Virus record (IMG/VR): IMGVR_UViG_3300025282_000078
Location: 1-43,408 of that record
Direction: 5' to 3' (one strand)
Source: a virus
DNA length: 43,408 nt
In this document: positions 14,422 to 23,722 of the stretch, one piece after another
Numbering within the stretch: position 1 is the first letter of the stretch
How the letters are laid out: every line of letters begins with the position of its first letter
Translations under genes and position numbers: made by a program
The notes under the pieces: generated by a model
Told to the model about the DNA's origin: nothing
The model's database searches: none
The model's input: the letters and a program-made list of their open reading frames with translations, nothing else

Positions 14422-15254
14422 ATGAGAGAACACGCACCCTTGGACGTACGAGCCGAATGGCTGACGATCACTCCGGCTATAGCAGCAAAAATGCTGGAGA
14501 CTATGAATCGCAATCGCAAAGTAAGTGAGCGTCATGTTACCCAACTTGCTGAACTGATGCAAGCTGGTCAATGGAGAGAGGATGCCGGTGACCCCATTCG
14601 GTTCGACAAACGTGATATTCTGTGGACGGGCAGCATAGGCTGTGGGCGGTTATTGAGTCTGGCGTAAGCCTGAACATGTGGGTCATGCGAGGCATCGACT
14701 CAACGACTATGGAGGTACTGGATACCGGCAAGCACCGCAGTTTGGCCGACTTTTTGCACATGCAGGACGAACCCTATGCGCGCAGTCTCGCTGGAGCGTT
14801 GTCATGTTTGTGGTCATACGATCAAACTGGCATTGTCTCGAGTGATCAATGGGATATTGCTCCTTTTGCCACCCCTTGGGGCCTTCAATTACTGGATGAT
14901 AATCCTGAATTGCGCCAATCCCTAGTTCATGGTGATCGTGTCCGAAAAGTTCTCCGTGGTGGTTGTGGACGTTGGACAACGCTCCATTACATCCTCAGCC
15001 GAATCAACAAGGAAGATGCACACACGTTTTTTGAAATGCTATGTACTGGTGAAAATATACCTACGCAATCGCCAGTAGGATTGCTGCGGAAACGGCTGAT
15101 AAATAACATGCGTGGCACCATGAGGCTCGGCCAAAAGGAGTACACGGCATTGGTCTTAAAAGCGTGGAATATGTACAGGCGAGGAGAGACTGCCAAAACT
15201 CTGTCCTACAAGCCTGGAGGTGCACATCCCGAAGAATATCCGACTCCCATCTAA
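14422..15254 (+). pseudogene. ParB-like DGQHR protein interrupted by a one-base frameshift
   Basis: Two frames together give one protein of about 277 aa. The first frame (14422 to about 14628) carries the N-terminal ITPAIAAKML...ISERHVTQLAE-like part up to RFDKRDILW. The second continues with DGQHRLWAVIESG, the signature of ParB-like phage proteins, then LDTGKHRSLADFL to a normal end at 15254. Insertion of one G near 14628 (CTGTGGACGGG) would restore CTG TGG GAC GGG CAG. No slippery heptamer is present, so mutation or sequencing error is more likely than programmed shifting. Confidence 0.75.
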
Positions 15255-15356
15255 GCACAGCAGCAAAGACCATAATATACAAGTACCGTCGTAGAACAAC
15301 ATCCAATGTTTTGCCAGTCTGAACACGCAATCATCGGCGCATTGAAAGGTAGTCAT

Positions 15357-15773
15357 ATGCTCACTGTACACAATACCGCAGAACTAGCAGATCATCTGAG
15401 CTTGATTGTAGAAAAGCTCCGGGTGACATCCAGTGCAATGGTATCGGTAGACCTGGAATCGGGGTTTCCGCTGAACTGGGGGAACATGGTGCCAGCAACA
15501 GAGGCAATCATAAACTGGTACGATCCCAATTATCCCAACGCAAATGACATGTCTGTTACCTATACAATTACATCACCGATAGAGGCAATGATGGTGACTG
15601 AAGACAGGCCGAGTTTATATCTGTATATGAACGGTGATTGGCATATCATCTCGGCGAAGATGCTCTTGCCTGTTGCGTCGCATGGTTGCCAAGCGATCCT
15701 GTTGGAGTATGTAAAAGACCCTAGCTGGCACACAGTTATGGCAGCTGCGCGGAATGCAAGACGGGGAGATTGA
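15357..15773 (+). CDS. Hypothetical protein, 138 aa
   Basis: An alpha/beta protein without recognised motif. The N terminus (HNTAELADHLSLIVEKL) is helical, and the rest alternates short strands and loops. ATG 15357 has AAAGG upstream; the frame is open to 15306. It is the last well-supported gene of the rightward unit. Confidence 0.65.
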   Translation: MLTVHNTAELADHLSLIVEKLRVTSSAMVSVDLESGFPLNWGNMVPATEAIINWYDPNYPNANDMSVTYTITSPIEAMMVTEDRPSLYLYMNGDWHIISAKMLLPVASHGCQAILLEYVKDPSWHTVMAAARNARRGD

Positions 15774-15816
15774 TATGTCCACATTATCCTAATATCCAAC
15801 GTGGAACCGAAGGGCG

Positions 15817-16008
15817 GTGTTTCTTCAAGGCCTCGGATTAGCCGTCAAACTATATTCCGGGGCCTTGAGCCTTTTAGAGGATATTGAGGAGCAGGTTCAA
15901 GAACAGCTCAGGTCTGCGGAAGAGGTGCTAGACGCTATCAAGGTGATCCGAGCTTTCCAGATGTTTCTACTTTTTAGGTTGAGCAGTTTTCAAATTGCCC
16001 CTATTTAG
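15817..16008 (+). CDS. Possible small coiled-coil protein, 63 aa
   Basis: From GTG 15817 the frame encodes an amphipathic helix (LLEDIEEQVQEQLRSAEEVL) with clear heptad character. A GAAGGG site precedes it. The 5' part coincides with an imperfect inverted repeat (15827-15874), so the region may instead be a transcription signal. Confidence 0.35.
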   Translation: MFLQGLGLAVKLYSGALSLLEDIEEQVQEQLRSAEEVLDAIKVIRAFQMFLLFRLSSFQIAPI

Positions 16009-16060
16009 GGTTGATCGGACGATAAGACTCGGAGCATCCCTTCATCTATCTACAATCGAA

Positions 16061-16109
16061 AGTCCCCCTTGCGCTTGATACAGCAGGGAATCAAGACGCT
16101 CAGGGGACT
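16061..16109. terminator. Hairpin between converging transcription units
   Basis: AGTCCCC (16061-16067) pairs with GGGGACT (16103-16109). Inside it GCGCTTGAT pairs with ATCAAG-a-CGC around a 10-base loop. A run of T is weak on both strands. Its place between the end of the rightward unit and the end of the leftward structural unit suggests a bidirectional terminator. An AAGGAG-preceded 36-codon frame at 16122-16232 is antisense to the next gene and is not called. Confidence 0.4.
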
Positions 16110-16176
16110 GAAAGGAGACCCATGCGAACCCTAGCCCACACAGGGCATTGCCAGCCTAGCATCTATACGTTATTAG

Positions 16177-16440
16177 TCAAGACGCTGGCGTCTTCTGCCG
16201 TTTCATCAACCGCAAAATTGACCGCTGACTAACCGCAAACCGATTAGCAGCTTCTTCAATCGTTAGGTGTTCAGCAGATATGATGGCTGCCCGATACTGA
16301 TCCTTATGGTTCTGTAAATGGGCCTTGTACCCGGCAGGGTCATCATATTTACATTCGGGCAATGGACAGGTCAGGCATGAGTCACTGGCATCACATCCAT
16401 CCAATGCTGACCAAGGCCGTCTACCTGACATCAGAGCCAT
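16177..16440 (-). CDS. Small HTH protein with N-terminal cysteine/histidine motif, 87 aa
   Basis: The N-terminal half has CDASDSCLTCPLPECKYD followed by two His (HLQNH), a likely zinc site. The C-terminal half is a helix-turn-helix of excisionase/resolvase style (LTIEEAANRFAVSQRSILRLM). It is the last gene of the leftward late unit. It could be a DNA-binding regulator. No other stand-alone regulator with a clear HTH is seen in the window, so it is a candidate for the unknown operator-binding protein, but only by exclusion. Confidence 0.7.
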   Translation of the reverse strand: MALMSGRRPWSALDGCDASDSCLTCPLPECKYDDPAGYKAHLQNHKDQYRAAIISAEHLTIEEAANRFAVSQRSILRLMKRQKTPAS

Positions 16441-16445
16441 GTCAT

Positions 16446-17633
16446 TTATTTGTTCTTTTCCAATAGGTTCGCCCTAGCCAATATGGAACTGAGGTTGCCT
16501 GGTGGTCTGTCAGGGATGATATTGAGGCGATCCTGTATTGCATCATATGAAGTTTCGATGATGAAAAAGGTTCTCAAATCATCGAAAGCTGGGGTCGATA
16601 CGGACTCTGGAACAAGGTCTTGTAGGCGTATAACATCACCGGCACGAACACGCCATTTGGGACATTCAATCAGGCTGCCATCAGCGGTTCCGGGTCCAGC
16701 ATCAGTACAATAGATAGCACCGACAATATCAAATCCATTGTCCTGGCGAGGAAGGTTGCGTTCTATCAAAGCTGCATCACGCGCGTCATTCTGAGCATTC
16801 GCTGGAGTCCCAGTTGGCAGACTTAATACCATATCACGCCTCGGATAAATAGCCTGGCTATCCGTATTATTGGCCGCTGTTCCTTCAGTGCCACCAACGG
16901 ATGGGATGATGCGGTTGCGAATGTGCTTACCTTGCTGTTTTAAGGACCCGTTGTCGGTATCATCAAGCCAAACAAAAATATCAACCTGGGAAATTGTCCG
17001 TTTTGTTAGCACCGGGATACGGTCCTCATAGATATAAAAAACTGGCACACTATCATCTGTATCTGATAATGGCATCAATGTGTCAACTATAATATCCTGA
17101 GGATAGGCACGGGTTTCCAAATTCAAGCCTGCTAAATCGCGGCTGAAGGTTTCAATCTGAGGCCAAGTATCAGATACAGAATTGATATCAGGACACGATT
17201 TGTCTAGCAGTTCTTTGACTATATCATGGAGTTCATGGCCGCTTCCAGAAGTCCAATCTGTATTACCAGCATCTTCAGAATCATACATTTGGTCTCGACA
17301 CGATGACCAATAACCAAAGGCTTCGAAATCGATGCCTAATGAACCTGTTCCCCACCGGAGAGCAACATCAAGGATGCGACCTTCCCAGATGGTCCGCTTT
17401 TCTTCCGTTATCAATAGATGCTTGTAATGTACGCCTCGTTGGTTGTCCGTATGCAGATAAGACCAAGCGTCAACCAACGACATATCGATGGATATGTTGC
17501 AGGTCGAGAACCCTCCATGTATTCGCGTCGTAAATGTCAACCCACTGAAGCTATCTGTAAAGTCCGCTTCTAGCGCAGCTTTGTTGTAGTCATCGTACAA
17601 CTGCACTCTCAGGTTGGGCCAATACCGTGCCAT
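16446..17633 (-). CDS. Tail tip / baseplate protein, 395 aa
   Basis: The protein follows the distal tail gene with overlapping ends and has the beta-rich composition of siphovirus tail-associated proteins. The first 110 residues (WPNLRVQLYDDYNK, then GIDFEAFGYWSS) resemble tail-hub domains. No peptidase or lysozyme motif is visible. The call rests on position and composition. It probably builds the tail tip that contacts the host. Confidence 0.6.
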   Translation of the reverse strand: MARYWPNLRVQLYDDYNKAALEADFTDSFSGLTFTTRIHGGFSTCNISIDMSLVDAWSYLHTDNQRGVHYKHLLITEEKRTIWEGRILDVALRWGTGSLGIDFEAFGYWSSCRDQMYDSEDAGNTDWTSGSGHELHDIVKELLDKSCPDINSVSDTWPQIETFSRDLAGLNLETRAYPQDIIVDTLMPLSDTDDSVPVFYIYEDRIPVLTKRTISQVDIFVWLDDTDNGSLKQQGKHIRNRIIPSVGGTEGTAANNTDSQAIYPRRDMVLSLPTGTPANAQNDARDAALIERNLPRQDNGFDIVGAIYCTDAGPGTADGSLIECPKWRVRAGDVIRLQDLVPESVSTPAFDDLRTFFIIETSYDAIQDRLNIIPDRPPGNLSSILARANLLEKNK

Positions 17634-20077
17634 TAAGCTTCAGCAACCTGGAGGAACTTGGGCAAATACGTGATCCCTATGGTCCATTTATCAGCTATGT
17701 CGGCAGCTCCATCATCGGAAACAAAATAGACGCGAGTGCCTTCGGGATGAGCTTCTGGTGGACGACCTACCTGGTCAGCTGGGAAAGACTGGATAACATC
17801 AGCACTGTTCATTATGTACAAACCTTTCGGATTCGACCGGCTATCAGCCCAGACAATATTGGTAGCAAGCGTTTTATTGAGATAAGCAAATCCATTATCG
17901 ACCGGCATTAACATCACCCAATCGACCCAAACACGATCTGTATAGGAGGGGCCACTTTTTGGATACATGGCAAGTCGCAGGGTCAACGTACCGACAGTGC
18001 CACCTCCAGGTGTTGCCACTGGAGGAACTGTTAATGTACCTATATCAATGATATGTCCAGTAGCAACGTTGATTGTTGTATAGTCCGCGGCTACTGCTGG
18101 GTCTTTCGTCACTCCACCATAAGCATAGCCGATGCTCATGCCAAATTGGTCACCAGCATCAGGAGCCGCGACACGGGCAAGCACTCTGTATAAACCCTCT
18201 GGTGGTGTTGTCACATCTTTGGTAACAACTGTAGGAGATGCAGCCGTTGCACCAAACATGGCAGACCTAAACGCCGCTGCTACTTGACACCAAGAAGCGG
18301 ACCCGTCAGGAGAGTGGGTCATAGTGGTTGTGGTGCTTGTAGCAATTTCATAGGACGCTGTTGATTCCGGTGCGCTATTCTCGCCGAGATCAACTTGCCC
18401 AGCACCGGGTGTCCAGGCACGACTATTGCTGGTGTCAGAAGACACCATATCTATTACTATATCGCCAGCAACCGTGGTAACGGCAACCGATGGTGTAGTG
18501 CCAGAGGCTCCGTCTGCGGTTGCATTAGAACGACGTGGATTAACTGCATCTACGCCGTAATAACTCGATGCACGAACAGCGATTTCATCAATAGTGCTTG
18601 CAAAACTGACGACGATGTTATTACTGCCAGTATCTGGATTTACCATGTAGAATATGGTTGCCGAAGCATTGTCTTTGGTAGATGTATCTATTTTGGTCAG
18701 TGCATCGCCTGCATACGTAATACCTGATGGCCCAGATGTGGAGGTATCTTTGGTGGCAACACCAACAACCAACAAGCGACTGCCTTGTGCCGTCCCAACG
18801 GTATGAGAAAGAGTTATGCTAGTCGTAGACGTTGCTACTCCACCAGACTGTGCATCGAAGATGGTGCCATTTATCATCTCACCAATATTGCCAGACGATG
18901 GCGAGAGGTCAGTTGGTTCATCGCTAAAGGTCGCAAAATCCTCACCCTCATGCCAAATCACAACATCACGCTGTCTGGTGGCATGTCTGGCACCGCACCA
19001 AAAATCCGTATGCCCTTCAGCTTCAGTAGCTTTGATTTGTAGAGGACATGGTGCATCACCAGGGATGTTCTCGATATCGATGAAGTTCAACTTTGATTGC
19101 TGTATCTTGCCACCATCCTCATTGTTGTTGTAGACATTGCGACTGCTTACCCAGGCTGTTGGTGCCGTGGAACCATCGCCAAGATATGCCAAATCCATGA
19201 GGACAATATCATCAGTATCGGTACCGCTTGCTGCACGAATTCCTGCGGTGATGGATGTATGGCTAGAACTATCGCGAGTAACTGTGGCTGTCCGTTGGGT
19301 ATTATCTGGAGTGAGGGCTGTTACTGTGGTGCCACCACTATCAGTCAGGAATATCTCGTATTCTTCACCTCCATTGATCTTGTACGTAAGAGAGAAGATA
19401 TGCACTCCGCCAGTCATTGTCTGCACTTGTGAACACTGGAATACTGAGCTAGACGTATTAAGGGTTATCTTGCCCCAGACCGCTCCCTCTGGAGCACCAC
19501 TGGCTTCAACAGCTCTCGTACCATTTGCAACAGTCCAGTCAGCAAATAGAGTACCAGTGCTGCACTCAAAACCAGGATCGTCAAGATAATTTTCAAGGCT
19601 TTCTTCTGTCCCTTGAGCAAAAGGCTCACACTCCACAATAAGACGAGCATCGCGAAGCCGTGTGTGCTTTTGCAAGAACACGCCCATCATGGTAGGCCCA
19701 AGATCAAGGTCACCCTGAAGCACATTGAAATAAACCGGGTTAGTTGCACTATTCCACTGGAACTTGACCTGAACTTGGTTACCTACTCCCACAGTGCTAA
19801 ACTCTTTAGCCTTCCGGAGCAACGTGTGGACAGACTGAATACGGGTAGCAAGATTATCTGTGCTGGAGCCTAAAACTTGGAAGTTGATCTGGACTGTACG
19901 GTTATTGTATGCAAGGGATATTAGGTCCGAACCATGCCGAAAAAGATTGTCGCCGGTATAGCTCGTCCGTGAAGTCGGTGGTGGACATTGAAAGCCGTTT
20001 TCATTGACCCAGGTATTGCTGAGATCATTGCAATCGAATGTTGTAGTCCCGTCTGTTAACTGGACTGTCCACGCCAT
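17633..20077 (-). CDS. Distal tail protein with carbohydrate-binding-like modules, 814 aa
   Basis: Residues 1-150 resemble a Dit-like distal tail domain (DLISLAYNNRTVQINFQVLG, HTLLRKAKEF). Residues 160-310 look like a jelly-roll carbohydrate-binding module (TLFADWTVANGTRAVEASG). A further beta-sandwich at about 410-610 (SRLLVVGVATK, ASSYYGVDAV) is rich in S and T. A C-terminal domain follows. It directly follows the tape measure gene. Extra sugar-binding modules on Dit are known to help adsorption, so this is a likely receptor-contact protein. Confidence 0.75.
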   Translation of the reverse strand: MAWTVQLTDGTTTFDCNDLSNTWVNENGFQCPPPTSRTSYTGDNLFRHGSDLISLAYNNRTVQINFQVLGSSTDNLATRIQSVHTLLRKAKEFSTVGVGNQVQVKFQWNSATNPVYFNVLQGDLDLGPTMMGVFLQKHTRLRDARLIVECEPFAQGTEESLENYLDDPGFECSTGTLFADWTVANGTRAVEASGAPEGAVWGKITLNTSSSVFQCSQVQTMTGGVHIFSLTYKINGGEEYEIFLTDSGGTTVTALTPDNTQRTATVTRDSSSHTSITAGIRAASGTDTDDIVLMDLAYLGDGSTAPTAWVSSRNVYNNNEDGGKIQQSKLNFIDIENIPGDAPCPLQIKATEAEGHTDFWCGARHATRQRDVVIWHEGEDFATFSDEPTDLSPSSGNIGEMINGTIFDAQSGGVATSTTSITLSHTVGTAQGSRLLVVGVATKDTSTSGPSGITYAGDALTKIDTSTKDNASATIFYMVNPDTGSNNIVVSFASTIDEIAVRASSYYGVDAVNPRRSNATADGASGTTPSVAVTTVAGDIVIDMVSSDTSNSRAWTPGAGQVDLGENSAPESTASYEIATSTTTTMTHSPDGSASWCQVAAAFRSAMFGATAASPTVVTKDVTTPPEGLYRVLARVAAPDAGDQFGMSIGYAYGGVTKDPAVAADYTTINVATGHIIDIGTLTVPPVATPGGGTVGTLTLRLAMYPKSGPSYTDRVWVDWVMLMPVDNGFAYLNKTLATNIVWADSRSNPKGLYIMNSADVIQSFPADQVGRPPEAHPEGTRVYFVSDDGAADIADKWTIGITYLPKFLQVAEA

Positions 20078-22446
20078 CAGGAACTCCTCACTTGTTCCTG
20101 ATTCTCGGCAATCTCTCCCAGACGTTCATTGAGACGATTAGCAACTTGATCCGCAAATTGTCGAGCCTGGTGCATATTAGAAGCATCAGCACCATTGATA
20201 TTGATAGTGGCGTTCACGGTCGTTCCATTTGGATGACTAGGCGAGTGACTGGAATGGGAAGCTCCGTTAGATATGTTTGAAGAGTTACTTCGGTCAGGAC
20301 GGTAATGCCACAATCCTGTTGGTATATCCGGAATTATGGGCGGAACATATGAAGGGTGTTGTAGACCGCTCCTGACATTGGACGTGCCACCAGGGATGTT
20401 TGGTATATCAGGCAACAAAGGAATCGCATTGATCTCATCAATACGGGCGTTAAGAAAATCAATGAGTTCCTCCATTGCCCGTTTAATAGGACTGGCAAAG
20501 TCAATGCTAAAAGCATCTTTGATACCACCCCAGACAGCATTCCAGTTCTCCTTAATAAAAAGGATTGCCTTAATCAATGCTCCGCCAGGGAGTAACCACC
20601 CCCATTTGCTTTCGTAGGCAGTTTGAATACCAGTACCGGCAGCACTAAAGGTTGTTTTTACCCCATCCCATATGGGCTTCCAATTATCCCTGATCCATAG
20701 AATAGCCTTAATCAATGTTCCGCCAGGGAGTAACCACCCCCATTTGCTTTCGTAGGCAGTTTGAATACCAGTACCGGCAGCACTAAAGGTTGTTTTTACC
20801 CCATCCCATATGGGCTTCCAATTATCCCTGATCCATATAATAGCCTTAATCAATGCTCCACCAGGGAGTAACCATCCGAAATTGCTTTCGTAGGCAAATT
20901 TAATACCAGCACTGGCAGTGCTAAAAGCATCTTTTGCCCCATCCCATATGGGCTTCCAATTATCCCTGATCCATAGAATAGCCTTAATCAATGCTCCGCC
21001 AGGGAGTAACCATCCGAAATTGCTTCCGTAGGCAGTTTTAATACCATCACAAGCAGTGCTAAAGGTTGTTTTTGTCCCATCCCATATGGGCTTCCAATTA
21101 TCCCTGATCCATAGAATAGCCTTAATCAATGTTCCGCCAGGGAGTAACCATCCGAAATTGCTTTCGTAGGCAGTTTTAATACCAGCACTGGCAGTGCTAA
21201 AAGCATCTTTTACCCCATCCCATATGGGCTTCCAATTATCCCTGATCCATAGAATAGCCTTAATCAATGTTCCGCCAGGGAGTAACCACCCCCATTTGCT
21301 TTCGTAGGCAGTTTTAATACCATCACTGGCAGTTTCAAAAACTGTCTGTGTTCCCTTCCATGCAGCACCCCAAACATCCTTAAGAAAAAGGATTGCCTTA
21401 ATCAATGCTCCACCAGGGAGTAACCACCCCAATTTGCTGCGGTAGGCTTCAGAAATGAAGTCAAAGGCTATGGAGAGGCCATGTATAATATCATCCCATT
21501 TCTTCCATATCACGATGCCAGCCAATACGACTGCGGCCAACGCCAGGATGATCAGCGTAATCGGCCCCATTGCAATCGTGAGTGCAGCAAAAGCACCGGT
21601 TAAAATCGTAATGGAAGCAACCAGGGTTGGAAGGATAAGAAGGAAAACACCAGCAGCGAATGACATTGTTCCAAGGGCAGCGGCTGCGATAACGATAACT
21701 TTGGTCAAGTGTGGATGTTCTTCCGCAAATGCGGTAACCTTTACGGCTACTTTAGTCAAAAAAGCAGCCATCTTTTCAAGCGCAGGTAACAATCCAATGA
21801 CTATAGCCTGATGAACATCGCCCATTGAATTTTTTAGTTGGATAAATTTATCGGCATCAGCTTCGGCATGACCGGCAGCAACACCCATGACGGCAGCCAA
21901 TCTTTCTGTGAAATCAGCTGTCGCATCTACAGATACACCGGTTGCGTCCGAAGTATTAGTCAAACCAACCATGAACTTCGATAAGGTTTCAGAAACAGTA
22001 GTGGCTGATCGCCCAGAGAATGCAGCGGCATCAAGGACAGCAGGGAGAGCCTGAAGAGCCTTTTCTTCATCCCCGATTACAGCAACTAACCGAGTGAGAA
22101 CTTCACGTTGTTCTTCATCGCCGAAGTTCGTCTTTCTCTGTAGAGAAGTGATAGTGCGTTCAATCTCTTTTCTACTACTTGCATAAGATGAACCAACCCC
22201 TTGTAGTGCAACGTCGAGTTTACGAATACCTCTCTCTTGCTCATTAACACTTTTGATACCTAATGCAAGCACACCCAACGTTGCAAGGCCGAAACCAGTC
22301 AAGGCAGTTCCGAACCCTCGTATCTTTCCAGCATTTTGTTTGATGCTGTCATTAAACCGTGCGAACCGGCCTTGAGCTTGATCAAGCGATTTCTTGGATT
22401 CATCCTTGACCTTTAGCAGCACTGATAGAGTGGCAATATCAGCCAT
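20077..22446 (-). CDS. Tape measure protein, 789 aa
   Basis: This protein sets the tail length. The N-terminal 240 residues are helical. Residues 248-314 hold several hydrophobic segments (IVIAAAALGTMSF, FLLILPTLVASITIL). Residues 330-651 are seven tandem 46-residue repeats, and a C-terminal linker with N/S-rich sequence ends the protein. The gene follows the frameshifted chaperone, with AAGGAG before its ATG, which is the standard siphovirus order. It ends one base before the distal tail start. Confidence 0.92.
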   Translation of the reverse strand: MADIATLSVLLKVKDESKKSLDQAQGRFARFNDSIKQNAGKIRGFGTALTGFGLATLGVLALGIKSVNEQERGIRKLDVALQGVGSSYASSRKEIERTITSLQRKTNFGDEEQREVLTRLVAVIGDEEKALQALPAVLDAAAFSGRSATTVSETLSKFMVGLTNTSDATGVSVDATADFTERLAAVMGVAAGHAEADADKFIQLKNSMGDVHQAIVIGLLPALEKMAAFLTKVAVKVTAFAEEHPHLTKVIVIAAAALGTMSFAAGVFLLILPTLVASITILTGAFAALTIAMGPITLIILALAAVVLAGIVIWKKWDDIIHGLSIAFDFISEAYRSKLGWLLPGGALIKAILFLKDVWGAAWKGTQTVFETASDGIKTAYESKWGWLLPGGTLIKAILWIRDNWKPIWDGVKDAFSTASAGIKTAYESNFGWLLPGGTLIKAILWIRDNWKPIWDGTKTTFSTACDGIKTAYGSNFGWLLPGGALIKAILWIRDNWKPIWDGAKDAFSTASAGIKFAYESNFGWLLPGGALIKAIIWIRDNWKPIWDGVKTTFSAAGTGIQTAYESKWGWLLPGGTLIKAILWIRDNWKPIWDGVKTTFSAAGTGIQTAYESKWGWLLPGGALIKAILFIKENWNAVWGGIKDAFSIDFASPIKRAMEELIDFLNARIDEINAIPLLPDIPNIPGGTSNVRSGLQHPSYVPPIIPDIPTGLWHYRPDRSNSSNISNGASHSSHSPSHPNGTTVNATININGADASNMHQARQFADQVANRLNERLGEIAENQEQVRSS
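20494..21459 (-). repeat. Seven tandem 138-bp repeats in the tape measure gene
   Basis: Each unit encodes 46 residues of the form GIxTAYES(K/N)(W/F)GWLLPGG followed by LIKAILWIRDNWKPIWDG. Five central units are nearly identical at DNA level. The first and last are diverged, as expected for an array that grows and shrinks in the middle. Change of one unit would alter tail length in fixed steps. Confidence 0.92.
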
Positions 22447-22463
22447 GCTGCTCCTTTGCTACC

Positions 22464-23224
22464 TTATTCATCTTCATCATCATCTTCATCCAACAGATCG
22501 GTCATCCACTTCCAGAGCTTCACTTGATCCGAAGTCAACTTGTCAAACCCTTTGTCCTGATTGATCTGTGCTTTGATAGCTTTCCATGACCGGTAAACAT
22601 TAACCATCCGCACTTCTGTGACATTCTGTCCTTTTGCGGTTTCAAGGTCACAGTTAAATGTTTCTGCGATCTCACTTAAAGTAGCGTCTGGGGGTTGGGG
22701 GTAGTCACCGTTACGGTCTGCGATATATCGGGCAAGAGCTGTGTACCGTTTTTTAGTTCATCATCCGATTGGTCATTTATAGACTGCACCATGAGATAAG
22801 CCAGTTCATCATTGGACAGGTCTTTGAACGCTGATGGATTGTTCCAAGGTTTTGGAAGAAGCTGACCTTGGAGGTCTGTCCAATTCCAATCAATAATGCG
22901 TCTTGCTAGAGACTCACAAGTTGCATCAATCCAATCAGTAGTTTCCTCCGCATCAATGTCTTTGCCACTCATACCTTGAAGCCTACTCAGCATAATCGAT
23001 TCCCCAACGGTTATCACGGGAATATATTTGATCCATTCGCCGATGTGTACATAGGATAACTGGCCTTCCTTAACAATCGCACCATCTGCAATGATCCTCC
23101 CGATGCTGATAGTGCAATCATCCGATTTACGACATATTGGAGGGATTTTCCAGTTAGGTTGTGGTGGGACGATCTCGCTATCCACCACAACCGCTGGCAC
23201 TTGACTTTGATGTTCTTGCTGCAT
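22464..23224 (-). CDS. Tail assembly chaperone, long form by -1 frameshift (gpGT-like)
   Basis: The short frame at 22676-23224 can shift by -1 at the C-rich stretch read from 22701 to 22690 (CCCCCAACCCCC on the coding strand). The Pro codon CCC re-pairs with CCC. The product gains 75 residues that end in an acidic tail (DLLDEDDDEDE) and has about 253 aa. The -1 frame is open from the site to the TAA at 22464-22466 and has no good start of its own. This two-product arrangement between tail tube and tape measure genes is conserved in most siphophages. Confidence 0.8.
22676..23224 (-). CDS. Tail assembly chaperone, short form (gpG-like), 182 aa
   Basis: The zero-frame product starts behind AAGGAG and ends five codons past the slip site. 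The middle has a helical domain (YIPVITVGESIMLSRLQGM), and the C-terminal part holds FKDLSNDELAYLMVQSI. It would coat the tape measure protein during tail assembly together with the long form and is not expected in the virion. Confidence 0.8.
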   Translation of the reverse strand: MQQEHQSQVPAVVVDSEIVPPQPNWKIPPICRKSDDCTISIGRIIADGAIVKEGQLSYVHIGEWIKYIPVITVGESIMLSRLQGMSGKDIDAEETTDWIDATCESLARRIIDWNWTDLQGQLLPKPWNNPSAFKDLSNDELAYLMVQSINDQSDDELKNGTQLLPDISQTVTVTTPNPQTLL

Positions 23225-23262
23225 TGGGTCTCCTTTACTTAGTTCTGTTATTTAGTCTTTAT

Positions 23263-23670
23263 TTAAGCTCTGGTCGGTGCGGCTCCATCAGCAGCAGCGG
23301 AGCCACCATTGTGCCGCAAACTGAGCGAATACTTGATAGCGTCGTTTACCGAGGCTGTGATTGAATAGCTGGTTACGATAGCGAAACCGTTATACCCTGT
23401 GGAGCCATCCGGCTCGAAGTCCCATTCTTCGCCTTCCAAACCCAACTCACCGAAGATCGTTGCATCGCCCTGGGACGATGCAGGGTCCCAAGCACCGTCT
23501 GCATCCATCGTAGCTGTAGGTTTGCCAGCTAGGAAGTTCTGCCACGAATCCGCAAAGGCTGTGATATCTGCTTCCGGAACACTGAAGTTGACCGTAGCGG
23601 AACTAAGTTCATCTTCTAACGCCACTGAATCAAAAGAGAAATCCGCATCTTTACCATGAGTTCTTGCCAT
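23263..23670 (-). CDS. Tail tube protein paralog 3, 135 aa
   Basis: The N terminus MARTHGKD and the core EADITAFADSWQNFLAGK match the two upstream genes. A DPASSQGDATIF loop follows. The small beta-rich protein lies just before the chaperone. It is the most likely main tube subunit of the three by position, and GGAGG precedes its ATG. Its C-terminal end (SAAADGAAPTRA) is flexible. Confidence 0.75.
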   Translation of the reverse strand: MARTHGKDADFSFDSVALEDELSSATVNFSVPEADITAFADSWQNFLAGKPTATMDADGAWDPASSQGDATIFGELGLEGEEWDFEPDGSTGYNGFAIVTSYSITASVNDAIKYSLSLRHNGGSAAADGAAPTRA

Positions 23671-23722
23671 TATGCACCTCCATAATTTGCCCTCTGAGGG
23701 CTTAAATTGGATTCTAGGGCTA

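Noticed and set aside
14600-14640. Programmed frameshift in the ParB-like gene
   Set aside because: There is no slippery heptamer or downstream structure, and one missing G explains it.
15827-15874. Terminator formed by CAAGGCCTCGG and CCGGGGCCTTG
   Set aside because: The loop is about 26 bases and there is one imperfect pair; a coiled-coil frame covers it.
17627-19873. Rightward ORFs of 85-150 codons opposite the tail genes
   Set aside because: They lie antisense to clearly coding tail genes, lack ribosome sites and show no protein-like composition.
20494-21459. Regular repeats that could suggest a CRISPR array
   Set aside because: The units are 138 bp, contiguous and encode an in-frame protein repeat; there are no spacers.
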